A stretch of DNA of 32,670 bases from Clostridiales bacterium (GTDB lineage Bacteria; Bacillota; Clostridia; Saccharofermentanales; Saccharofermentanaceae), in assembly GCA_017545245.1 (NCBI GenBank), contig JAFWPB010000038.1:1-32670 (forward strand), given 5' to 3'. The translations under genes were made by a program, and so were the position numbers. Shown here piece by piece: positions 23,469 to 31,157 of this stretch. Under the pieces are notes generated by a model that worked only from the letters and a program-made list of their open reading frames with translations, was not told where the DNA came from and did not search any database. The number at the start of each line of letters is the position of its first letter. The first letter of the stretch is position 1.

Positions 23469-25076
23469 ATGACAGAAAAGGAACTCGAAGAATTATATAC
23501 CCAGGCATACAAAGCGGTATATTGGACTGCGCTCAACCTTCTCAAAGATGAGGACGAGGCAGAGGACGTAGTGCAGGATACTTTCATCTCTGCCTACGAG
23601 CATTACGATACTCTTCAGGATAAGACAAAAGCAGTCGCATGGGTAAAAAAGATCGCGGCAAACAAGTGTCTGAACATCCTGACCAGAAAGAAGACCGTAA
23701 ATGCTGATGATGAATTCTTCGAGGACGTCGAAGCAATCGGAGATGACTTTCTTCCGGAATCCATGATTGAATCCGCAGAAAAACGCAAGATCATCATGGA
23801 TATTATCCACAATTCTCTTTCGGAAGAAACGGCCATGACCATCATCTTGTTCTACTTTAACGAGATGTCGGTCAAGGAGATCGCCGAGCGCTTGAACATT
23901 CCTCAGGGAACCGTCCTTTCGCGCATGAACTATGCCAAGAAGAAAATCAAGAAGGAGGTCGAGAAATATGAGAAAGAGAATAAGGATAAATTGTTTATGG
24001 GCATCCCGTTCTTAACGATGCTTTTCGAGAAAGAAGCCGAGCAGATCCCGTTCAAGCCTATGCCTGTTTCTCTTAGAAATCTTGCCGCATCCGCACAGGC
24101 AACGACGGAAGCAGCTGCCGCCACTGCAGCAACTGCAGCATCTGCAGCAAAAACTGTTTCCACAGTAGTGATCGTCCGAAATATCGTCATCGCTGTAGCC
24201 GCTTCGCTGGTAATTGGTGGAACCGGTTTTTTCGCGTATAAAAAAATCATCTCTCATAAGGATGTTCCCGAAAGCACTTCTAATGTGACAGAAACGGTTG
24301 AGACAAAGGAAGAGTCCCAGAAGAATATTAATGTACAGGGAATGACTCCCGACCAGCTCGACCTTACGGGCGGATATGTACGATACTCCAAGTATCACGA
24401 TTACTCTACCGGTGAGGAGAGTGATAAGAATCAGCTCTACTACGATGCAGACGGCAAGCTGGTGCTTGACTGTCTTTATAACGAGAACGGGCAGGTCATT
24501 CATTCTGACTATTTCACCTATGACGCCAATGGTAATGTCATCCGGGAAGAACTTTGGGATGCCAGCACCGATACTCTGGGGACATGTAAGGTATATACCT
24601 ATGGACCCAAAGGTATCGAGCGCGTAGATTCCGGGTATTTCAACAAGGACGCTGAAGAATACTACGAATACGAATATGATGAACAGGATAGACTCATAAA
24701 AGTTTCTGAATACAAGATCAAGGCCGGAGCATGCTACTGGTTCTGTGACTATACCTATGAAGAGGATGGTTCCTATACTAAGCAGGTTACCTCATTTGAC
24801 GTCTTGTCCCAGAAGATGAAACAGTCAAAGGATTACAACTGCTACAGCGCAGATGGTCGCCTTATTAAGGAGTACAAGAGTTTTTCTAATGAGAACACCC
24901 TGTACACCTATGATGAAAATGGTACTCTCACGCTGGCAGAAAACTACCATGGAAAAAAACTGAACCATACCACAACGTATGAATATGATGCAAAAGGCCG
25001 TCTGGTCCGCGAGTCAACATCATCCACGGATGGCAAACAATGGTGGGATTATTCATACGAATACGAAAATCTTTAA
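23469..25076 (+). CDS. Membrane-tethered ECF sigma factor with an extracytoplasmic YD-like repeat domain
   Basis: 535 residues. Residues 1-170 are an ECF sigma factor: sigma-2 with DEAEDVVQDTFISAYEH and a sigma-4 helix-turn-helix MSVKEIAERLNIPQGTVLSRM. An Ala/Thr-rich stretch (about 205-230) leads to one membrane segment (about 232-256). Residues 262-535 lie outside and hold several Tyr/Asp/Gly-rich units of the YDADGKL, YDANGNV and YDEQDRL type, like YD/RHS repeats. No anti-sigma gene is present, so sensor and sigma factor are one chain. Release of the sigma part by proteolysis is plausible but unproved. AGGGGG lies 11 bases before the ATG. The ectodomain is paralogous to the next gene's product. 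Confidence 0.88.
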   Translation: MTEKELEELYTQAYKAVYWTALNLLKDEDEAEDVVQDTFISAYEHYDTLQDKTKAVAWVKKIAANKCLNILTRKKTVNADDEFFEDVEAIGDDFLPESMIESAEKRKIIMDIIHNSLSEETAMTIILFYFNEMSVKEIAERLNIPQGTVLSRMNYAKKKIKKEVEKYEKENKDKLFMGIPFLTMLFEKEAEQIPFKPMPVSLRNLAASAQATTEAAAATAATAASAAKTVSTVVIVRNIVIAVAASLVIGGTGFFAYKKIISHKDVPESTSNVTETVETKEESQKNINVQGMTPDQLDLTGGYVRYSKYHDYSTGEESDKNQLYYDADGKLVLDCLYNENGQVIHSDYFTYDANGNVIREELWDASTDTLGTCKVYTYGPKGIERVDSGYFNKDAEEYYEYEYDEQDRLIKVSEYKIKAGACYWFCDYTYEEDGSYTKQVTSFDVLSQKMKQSKDYNCYSADGRLIKEYKSFSNENTLYTYDENGTLTLAENYHGKKLNHTTTYEYDAKGRLVRESTSSTDGKQWWDYSYEYENL

Positions 25077-25090
25077 AATTTTTCCAGAAT

Positions 25091-25121
25091 CTTTCGAATA
25101 AAACGATTCCTGTTTGTGTCT
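25091..25121 (+). promoter_or_regulatory. ECF-type promoter upstream of the lipoprotein gene
   Basis: CTTTCGAATAA (25091-25101) and TGTGTCT (25115-25121) are identical in sequence and spacing to the pair before the sigma gene. It lies in the 78-base gap between the two genes, about 30 bases before the lipoprotein ATG. Confidence 0.75.
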
Positions 25122-25154
25122 TAAGAGTAGAAGCACAAAACAGGAGGCAGAAAA

Positions 25155-26252
25155 ATGAAAAAGATCAGAAACACAATTGCTTGTTTAATTGCATTGAGCA
25201 TGATGCTGGCGGCAGCAGGCTGCAGCACCAATAAGGCAGAGGAACCAAAAGAGACGATCACGTCTACATCCGTCCTGGGCAAAGAAAAGAAACAGGACAA
25301 AGCATCTTCTGTCGAAACAGAAGCATCCGGGAAGGATGCAGAAGAATCCGAAGATAAGGCTGAAAAAGAGCAGGAGAAGGAAGCGAAGGAAACCTCTGTG
25401 GCTTCCTCAAAAGAAACCACAGAGGCATCCTCCAACAAGGTCGATCTGGGATTTACCGAAGGTTTGATCGAAATCGACAACATCGAGAATGCTTTTACTA
25501 AAACCTCTCCGGATATGCTTGATCTGAAAGGCGGATACGTTTCGCATCCCGATTACCAGGGTTTAGATGACAAGAACGGTTCCAAAGACCGTCTACTTGG
25601 TGAAACATATTATGACAGTAAAGGAAACATAGTTCTTTTCTGCAGATATGCTGAGGACGGAGATCTCGTTCGCTCGGAATACTATGTTTATGACGACCAG
25701 GGCAGAGTGCAGAGAGTAGAAAACTGGTCCAGAGACAGCTATCAGGATTCATATTCCGAGTCTTACGAATATGGCGAAAACGGCCCGAGCAAAGTTTCTT
25801 ACGGAAAAGCCAGCGGGTACATCTCCACTATAAGTGTCTTTGAATACGATGAAAAAGGAAGACTCCTGAGCGAAACCAATTCCATGAGCGAAAGCGGGCA
25901 GCCAAATTACAGATACGACTATTTCTATGAAGAAGATGGCTCCTACAAAAGAACTTACTCCGGCTGGTCCTCACTGGATAAAGAACTGAAGAACTCAGCG
26001 GAACAGTATGAGCTCTACGATTCCAATGGAAATATTGTCGAGAAGTACAAGGGCACCGTTGGTAATGAGTACGTGTACTACACCTATGACGATAAGGGCT
26101 TATTGGTCAAGGACGAAGACTACAAAGGAAAGAAGAGCAAAGGCTATTCCGAGTATACCTATGACGAAAAAGGAAGAATGATCCAGAAAGACAGATATTC
26201 TGCCTCCGGAAAACTCAGCCATTCCATCGTCTATAACATTCAGGAACTGTAA
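25155..26252 (+). CDS. Lipoprotein paralogous to the sigma factor's ectodomain
   Basis: 365 residues. Signal peptide with lipobox AAGC (Cys23), a long Glu/Lys/Ser-rich linker (about 25-95), then a domain from about 117 that begins SPDMLDLKGGYV. The sigma protein's ectodomain begins TPDQLDLTGGYV in the same place. Both continue with the same order of YD-like units (YYDSKGNIV, YVYDDQGRV, FEYDEKGRL, YTYDDKGLL, YTYDEKGRM), including the shared YEEDGSY segment. GGAGG precedes the ATG. The protein would sit outside the membrane next to the tethered sigma factor. A role as decoy, ligand partner or feedback regulator is inference; a simple effector of the sigma regulon is the alternative. Confidence 0.85.
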   Translation: MKKIRNTIACLIALSMMLAAAGCSTNKAEEPKETITSTSVLGKEKKQDKASSVETEASGKDAEESEDKAEKEQEKEAKETSVASSKETTEASSNKVDLGFTEGLIEIDNIENAFTKTSPDMLDLKGGYVSHPDYQGLDDKNGSKDRLLGETYYDSKGNIVLFCRYAEDGDLVRSEYYVYDDQGRVQRVENWSRDSYQDSYSESYEYGENGPSKVSYGKASGYISTISVFEYDEKGRLLSETNSMSESGQPNYRYDYFYEEDGSYKRTYSGWSSLDKELKNSAEQYELYDSNGNIVEKYKGTVGNEYVYYTYDDKGLLVKDEDYKGKKSKGYSEYTYDEKGRMIQKDRYSASGKLSHSIVYNIQEL

Positions 26253-26276
26253 GTTACCTCCGCGGTACTTTCTACC

Positions 26277-27380
26277 TTACTTCACAAAGCCGTCTTTATT
26301 CCACTTCAGAATCGTCTTATAGCCCAGTCTCGCGTACCAGTGCGCGACTCCTGTGAAGTGGATATAGCTGTAGTCGTAGAACTCATCTCTCAGGATCGTC
26401 GTCACATTACGGACCATGGTCAATCCGATGCCACGGCCACGGCATTCCGGAAGTGTTCCTACACATCCCGGGCCGCCAATCTTCCACTTCATGCCATTGA
26501 CGACATGCTCACCGAAATCCTCGATAATGCAGAAGCAGATGATTTTTCCGTTTTCTCTTCCACAATAGACGCGGCTGTCCTCTTTGAAAAACTCGACCCA
26601 GTTCGGGTTCACATGCCGGATCGCCTCATGAAGATCTTCCTGCGGGCCCTCGTAAAAACCGAAAGTCACACTCGGCGGAAGTTCTTTTGAATAAGAATGA
26701 GGATCGAATTCCTGAAGACGCAGGATCTGCTCCGAAGAAACGATGACACCTGGAAGAGAACTGATATAGTCCCTTTCGAAGAAGTTCGGATGCAGCTCCA
26801 AAAAGAGCGCTTCGTACTGCTCTTGAGTGACAAGTTCGCTTCGAAGGATCGAGTAGTATGCAGCATCATAAGAACCTCTCTTACTTTTCTTCGATGAACG
26901 GAGAACACCATCAAAATGCATCCCCGCCTTCTGCATGACGCGTCCTGATTTCTCGTTTCGGACATCGTGGGTCGTAAAGATCCTTTCAAGATCCTTTTCT
27001 CCATCAAATAGATAACGAATCACAGCCTTTAATGCTTCCGGCATAATGCCTTCTCCCCAGTGGGCGCGGCTCAGACAGTATCCGATCTCAAAAGAACTCG
27101 TTTTCTCGTCTTTGCTTACTACCGCGATATTTCCTATCACATGGTCATCGCCCTTCAACGTGATGCCCCAGTTGTATGTTCCGCCATCATCGTAGTACGA
27201 CACCCACTCCGTAAGCATCTCTTTTGTAAAGCTTACATCGGTATGGGTCGGCCACGGCATGAACTTTGTGACCTCCGGGTCAGAAGTCCAATTATTAAAC
27301 ATATCCTCTGCATCATCTACGACATATCTTCTCAGGATCAATCTATCTGTCTCAATCGTCTTTGTCCCAATAGTATTCAT
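26277..27380 (-). CDS. Tandem GNAT acetyltransferase
   Basis: 367 residues with two GNAT domains. The first (about 1-180) is RimJ/RimL-like: TDRLILRRYVVDDAEDMF at the start, IGYCLSRAHWGEGIMPEAL as the acetyl-CoA loop and NEKSGRVMQKAGMHFDG. The second (about 240-367) has IGGPGCVGTLPECRGRGIGLTMV as its acetyl-CoA loop and ends AHWYARLGYKTILKW. One protein could thus modify two substrates or use one domain for binding. Its ATG overlaps the stop of the CPBP gene (ATGA), so the two are translationally coupled. Substrate unknown. Confidence 0.9.
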   Translation of the reverse strand: MNTIGTKTIETDRLILRRYVVDDAEDMFNNWTSDPEVTKFMPWPTHTDVSFTKEMLTEWVSYYDDGGTYNWGITLKGDDHVIGNIAVVSKDEKTSSFEIGYCLSRAHWGEGIMPEALKAVIRYLFDGEKDLERIFTTHDVRNEKSGRVMQKAGMHFDGVLRSSKKSKRGSYDAAYYSILRSELVTQEQYEALFLELHPNFFERDYISSLPGVIVSSEQILRLQEFDPHSYSKELPPSVTFGFYEGPQEDLHEAIRHVNPNWVEFFKEDSRVYCGRENGKIICFCIIEDFGEHVVNGMKWKIGGPGCVGTLPECRGRGIGLTMVRNVTTILRDEFYDYSYIHFTGVAHWYARLGYKTILKWNKDGFVK

Positions 27381-28324
27381 CTCAATTCCTCAGCAAACAG
27401 CTTTCTTTCCGCGTTTTCACGTTCGTTATCTGGCAAGGAAATTGTATCACAGTTTCCTTTCTTTTTGCTGATGAGAAGGATTGCAGCAATGACCAGGCAG
27501 ATTGCGATGACCGCTCCAAAAGAACCTTCCACACCAAATCCCGCGTCATAGCAGAATCCGCTTATAGCTTTTTCCGTATTAAGAATCGAGTATGGTGAAG
27601 TCATGCCGCTGTTCGGAAGTCCGAAGATGATGGTCTGTGTGAAGTTCCAGGCTGTATGCATGGCAATCGCCGTCCAGATATTTTCGAAATAGTATACGAT
27701 CAGAGAGAACAGGATGCTTGCGGCTAAGACACCTACGACACTTGTTACGGTAACGCCGGGATTTCCCAGGTGAAGAACCGTGAACAGCAGGCTGTTTCCT
27801 GCAATGGCAACTGCCGGGCTCTTATATCTTCTCTTAAGCTTACCCATGATGTACATTCTGCAGATCAGTTCCTCTCCGCCCGCCTGGAAAAGGATCGCCG
27901 CGAAATAACCGATGATCGGGAGAACCTGGATATTTCCTTTTGTGTATGAGAGGCTTCCTGTCGCGATCGCGCCTGCGATGATCGACGCGTTGAGGACAAA
28001 TCCTGCCAGAAGACCTAGCCCCATTCCCTTGAAGATATCCATTTTCTTTTCTAGGCAAAGAGGCTTAAGGAGCTTTCTGTTCTTCTTGAATACCACAAGA
28101 CCGAGGACCATGGAGATCCAGAATCCGAATGAGACAAAGTACTCACCTATATCTGCAGCAATCTCTGCATTGTCCGTAAACAGGTATCCCCATTTGTCAG
28201 CCTGAAGAACTTTCATTGCGAGAAATCCTCCCAGCTGCATCCACAGATACGCCTGGATTAATACAAGGATCAAAATGTCCGTCCATGATCTTTCTTTTCT
28301 TAACAGTTTTTCTTTGATGTTCAT
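27377..28324 (-). CDS. CPBP-family intramembrane metalloprotease
   Basis: 315 residues with about eight hydrophobic segments. The CPBP (Abi) motifs are present: Glu151-Glu152 and Arg156 in GGEELICRMYI, His185 in FTVLHLGNPG and His223 in MHTAWNF. In other bacteria these cut prenylated or signal peptides, or serve in bacteriocin self-immunity. GGAGGG precedes the ATG. It is the first gene of the CPBP-GNAT operon, whose promoter carries the shared operator. It sits downstream of a small XRE regulator. Confidence 0.9.
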   Translation of the reverse strand: MNIKEKLLRKERSWTDILILVLIQAYLWMQLGGFLAMKVLQADKWGYLFTDNAEIAADIGEYFVSFGFWISMVLGLVVFKKNRKLLKPLCLEKKMDIFKGMGLGLLAGFVLNASIIAGAIATGSLSYTKGNIQVLPIIGYFAAILFQAGGEELICRMYIMGKLKRRYKSPAVAIAGNSLLFTVLHLGNPGVTVTSVVGVLAASILFSLIVYYFENIWTAIAMHTAWNFTQTIIFGLPNSGMTSPYSILNTEKAISGFCYDAGFGVEGSFGAVIAICLVIAAILLISKKKGNCDTISLPDNERENAERKLFAEELR

Positions 28325-28356
28325 TGAGTCACCCTCCGTGTTTGTTTGATGACTCC

Positions 28357-28427
28357 ACTATAGAAAAAGTCACGGTAGCATCTCCACCACCGTGACCTTG
28401 AAGTTTGTAAACCTTGGGTTGCAATCC
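28357..28427 (-). promoter_or_regulatory. Shared XRE-type operator and promoter, copy B (CPBP-GNAT operon)
   Basis: GTAAACC-TTG-GGTTGCAA (28407-28424) lies 45 bases from TATAGT (28362-28357, minus strand). The -35 position is poor (GGAGAT), which fits activation. A perfect 8-bp inverted repeat, GTCACGGT (28369-28376) and ACCGTGAC (28389-28396), lies between the two. It shares its form with copies A and C. Confidence 0.65.
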
Positions 28428-28432
28428 CGCTC

Positions 28433-28816
28433 TTATCCCGGAAATCCGTGATTTACGATCACATAGATCAGTAAAACGATCAGCTCGACCGACATCAGAG
28501 CGCCAACTCCAATCAGGACATATTTGACGAGAGTCTTGATTCTTTTTCCGTTCTTTTCCGTGAGGATCTTCTGGTCGATCACATCGGCCATGGTCTTATG
28601 GTCCTTCTCCTCGACCGGCTCGATTCCTTTAAGAAGATAATCAGTAGTTACATCGAACAGGTCGCTCATGATGACTACCTTCTCAAGATCAGGGGTCGCC
28701 TGTTCGCTCTCCCATTTGGAGACTGCCTGACGGGATACGCCAATCGCATCCGCGAGCTGTTCCTGGGACATGCCCTTTGCTTTTCTGAGTGCCTGAATTC
28801 TATCCGAAATGTTCAT
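28433..28816 (-). CDS. Small XRE-family regulator with one membrane segment
   Basis: 127 residues. The helix-turn-helix [22 protein letters not shown] (about 15-36) continues to [15 protein letters not shown] at about 68. A linker and one C-terminal hydrophobic segment (about 98-122, [22 protein letters not shown]) follow. It is a short relative of the membrane XRE at 19614-20600, with the same SKWES and TDYLLK segments. GGAGG precedes the ATG. It lies just upstream of the CPBP gene, 108 bases away, with shared-operator copies before itself and before CPBP. It is the best candidate to bind those sites, which is inference. Confidence 0.9.
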   Translation of the reverse strand: MNISDRIQALRKAKGMSQEQLADAIGVSRQAVSKWESEQATPDLEKVVIMSDLFDVTTDYLLKGIEPVEEKDHKTMADVIDQKILTEKNGKRIKTLVKYVLIGVGALMSVELIVLLIYVIVNHGFPG

Positions 28817-28846
28817 TGTTGTTTCCTCCTGTGTTTTGATGTCCTC

Positions 28847-28917
28847 ACTATAGCAAGACCACCATTAGCACCTCCACCACCTGAAGCTGGAGTTTCGTCA
28901 ACCAAAGGTTGCATTCC
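28847..28917 (-). promoter_or_regulatory. Shared XRE-type operator and promoter, copy C (small XRE gene)
   Basis: GTCAACC-AAA-GGTTGCA (28897-28913) lies 45 bases from TATAGT (28852-28847, minus strand). GCACCTCCACCACC in the spacer matches GCATCTCCACCACC of copy B. The arrangement suggests autoregulation. Confidence 0.68.
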
Positions 28918-28984
28918 TGCTCCTGCAGGGTTTTCAGCACTTTTAACACAATGTCATTATAGCAGAATTCAGATCCTTTCTGAA

Positions 28985-29374
28985 TCAGCATAGAGCCGGC
29001 ATGAACTTTGCAAACAGGAACAGCCCCTCTTCACCGGCATGTACTTCATGGTGCACCTTCGCCGGCATGATCGAAATCACTCCCGGAACATACTCGATCT
29101 CTTTCCCATCATTGATACATGTTCCGTATCCGGCGATGACTTCGTGTGTCTCAAGCTGCGGATCGTGAATATGGTCAAGGATGCTGCAGTTCGGTGCAAT
29201 CCTTACCATGTGAAAGCTATACGCCCCTCCGGTCTCTTCCCCCTTCACGATATGCTTCAGTTCAACTCCTTGAAAAGTCGGGTGCTTCGACCACGGAATA
29301 TCGGAAAACCCGATCGTCTTTCCCGGCACTTCAAATCGACCCTCATCAAATGCATCAAATACTTCGTTTCCCAT
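28985..29374 (-). CDS. Cupin-domain protein
   Basis: About 129 residues, a single small cupin. The first cupin motif is approximated by LDHIHDPQLETHEVIAGYG, with two or three potential metal-binding His/Glu residues, and the second by MPAKVHHEVHAGEEG. Related small cupins are sugar- or metal-binding proteins of unclear role. I chose ATG 29374 because GAGAGG lies close upstream; an in-frame ATG at 29440, 5 bases after the araC stop, is possible and would add 22 residues. It is the last gene of the methyltransferase-araC-cupin operon. Confidence 0.75.
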   Translation of the reverse strand: MGNEVFDAFDEGRFEVPGKTIGFSDIPWSKHPTFQGVELKHIVKGEETGGAYSFHMVRIAPNCSILDHIHDPQLETHEVIAGYGTCINDGKEIEYVPGVISIMPAKVHHEVHAGEEGLFLFAKFMPALC

Positions 29375-29445
29375 TTTTTCCTCTCTTTCCGACGTTACCT
29401 TCTCCTCGGGGCGTCTCATGATATGAGAGGATAGTAACATGAGGA

Positions 29446-30054
29446 CTATTCCCCGGACTTGGACAAAATTGCTGACTCCGCATACTGTTCCGGAGTGATT
29501 CCGACCTGCTTCTTGAAAACACGGTCCAGATGACTCTGATCACAGAATCCGACCAGCTGCGCTACTTCAGTAACTTTATAGCCATCACGGAGAAGTTCCT
29601 GCGCTTTTCGGATCCTGCACTGCATCTGGAATTTATGAGGTGTCAGTCCATTCTCTGAACGGAACTTTCTTATCATATGATACGAACTGATATTCACTTT
29701 CTGAGACATCTCCGCGATGCTGATCTCAAGCTCGGGATTGCCTATGATATCTTTCTTGATAATATCCAGCTCCCGGTTGATATCCCCATCTGCAGGAATA
29801 CACGTCGTTACCAAAGAATACCTTTCTGAAACAGGCTCGATCGAGTGGCAGACATCGGGATAAATAGAGAAATACTCCCCCTCCTTGCAAGTCTTCGTCT
29901 CGTCACCGATCCGGATTGAAATACTTCCTTCAGTCACAATGCCGAGCACATAATGTCCGGTATGCGTATGCGGAGGATACGAAAGGTTCACTTGTTCCAG
30001 GCTGACGACCTCGACTCCTGTCGATGCATCTTTGATAAAAGCAACCTTTTCCAT
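29446..30054 (-). CDS. AraC-family transcriptional regulator
   Basis: 202 residues. An N-terminal cupin sensor (about 1-90, with PPHTHTGHYVLGIVTEGSI and the His of PDVCHSIEP) is followed by two helix-turn-helix units (about 105-195): ISIAEMSQKVNISSYHMIRKF and VTEVAQLVGFCDQSHLDRVFK. The family binds a small ligand and activates nearby genes. Its ATG lies 1 base after the stop of the methyltransferase gene, so expression is coupled. Its likely targets are its own operon or the cupin, which is inference. Confidence 0.92.
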   Translation of the reverse strand: MEKVAFIKDASTGVEVVSLEQVNLSYPPHTHTGHYVLGIVTEGSISIRIGDETKTCKEGEYFSIYPDVCHSIEPVSERYSLVTTCIPADGDINRELDIIKKDIIGNPELEISIAEMSQKVNISSYHMIRKFRSENGLTPHKFQMQCRIRKAQELLRDGYKVTEVAQLVGFCDQSHLDRVFKKQVGITPEQYAESAILSKSGE

Positions 30055-30055
30055 A

Positions 30056-31009
30056 TTAGACTACTTTCTCGCAGATGATCGTATCCATACAGTGATAGTG
30101 CGGGATCCCGTTACTGTTATCCTCGAAAATGACTTCATCGATCCGATGGAACTTCCAGTTCGCAAAATAGGAAAACAGTTCTCCGGACTTCCACATCTTC
30201 TCTTCTTTATCCCAGTCGGGCGGGATCTCCAGGAAGGATTTGTCTACAAAAACGTTGAAGAACACAAATCCGCCTTTCTTTGTAATGCGGTCGATCTTCT
30301 CGAAAAATGCTTTCTTATTCTCATCGAAAAGGTACTGTATCGTTCCTGTCGAGTATATGATGTCATACTTCTCATCCGTCTCAAACGTGTTGATGTCATC
30401 TACATAGGCATGGATACCGACGCCACGTTCCTGTGCAAGACGGATCGTCTTTCTGATCCCGTTCTCCGTGAGGTCAAAGGCTGTGACATCATAGCCCTTC
30501 TCTGCCATATAGACCGCGTCTTTTCCCTCGCCGCATCCGATATCGAGGACCTTCTTTTCCTTTGAAGGCGGGCAGAGCGCGATCAGATCATCACAGAAAT
30601 CAGCAGGCTGTGTGCCCCAGTAGTAATCCTCTCCGGAATACCAGTTCTCATAGTTCGTACGGAAGTGGTCCTGCTTTTCGATCTTGATTCCAATGACACC
30701 ATACTGGAGCTGCTTCTCCTTGGAATAGTAGACATCCATATCGTCCGGGCTCGCAGAACCGATATCTTCCTCGGTATATCCACACTCAAGAAGAGGAAGT
30801 TCCCTGTAAAGAGATGCAAAAGAATCGAACACGAACAGGTCTTTTACATCCACTTCCATGGTCTCGCCGGTTGCCGTATTCGTAAAGACAATAGAATCAC
30901 CGATCTGTATCTTTCTTCTCTTCTCATCATAAAGCCGGAGTTCTATCGTTTTTGTTCCGTCCTTGATCATTTCAAAAGGATCTGGAGTTAATTGCATTTC
31001 ATGTTTCAT
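30056..31009 (-). CDS. ASCH domain fused to a SAM-dependent methyltransferase
   Basis: 317 residues. Residues 1-110 are an ASCH (PUA-like) domain: MKHEMQLTPDPFEMIKDGTK, IELRLYDEKRRKIQIGDSIVF and YGVIGIKI. Residues 115-317 form a class I methyltransferase with the SAM loop VLDIGCGEGKDA (154-165) and TehB-like ENWYSGEDYYWG upstream. ASCH domains bind RNA or nucleotides, so an RNA-linked or small-molecule substrate is possible, but none can be named. GAAAGAAG precedes the ATG. First gene of an operon with the AraC regulator and cupin. Confidence 0.88.
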   Translation of the reverse strand: MKHEMQLTPDPFEMIKDGTKTIELRLYDEKRRKIQIGDSIVFTNTATGETMEVDVKDLFVFDSFASLYRELPLLECGYTEEDIGSASPDDMDVYYSKEKQLQYGVIGIKIEKQDHFRTNYENWYSGEDYYWGTQPADFCDDLIALCPPSKEKKVLDIGCGEGKDAVYMAEKGYDVTAFDLTENGIRKTIRLAQERGVGIHAYVDDINTFETDEKYDIIYSTGTIQYLFDENKKAFFEKIDRITKKGGFVFFNVFVDKSFLEIPPDWDKEEKMWKSGELFSYFANWKFHRIDEVIFEDNSNGIPHYHCMDTIICEKVV

Positions 31010-31062
31010 AGTATTCTTCTTTCAAAAGGTCTTATTCGACGACTGATCGTTTTCATTGTAAC

Positions 31063-31093
31063 AAAAAACCCGATAACTTTCGTTACCGGGTTT
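31063..31093 (-). terminator. Terminator of the AAA ATPase gene
   Basis: On the minus strand AACCCGGTAAC pairs with GTTATCGGGTT around a GAAA loop and runs into TTTTTTG. It stands downstream of the ATPase gene and just upstream of the methyltransferase operon. The T-run is followed by TACAAT (31061-31056), a possible -10 for that operon. Confidence 0.85.
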
Positions 31094-31157
31094 GTCAAGC
31101 TCGAGTAATTCGAACCGCTACGCATATTGTTTGTGAACGAGACGCGCGAAGCAATTA

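Noticed and set aside
29400..29440. TCTCAT-GAT-ATGAGA palindrome before the cupin gene as an AraC site.
   Set aside because: Short, within a possible coding extension, and unlike the direct repeats typical of AraC sites.
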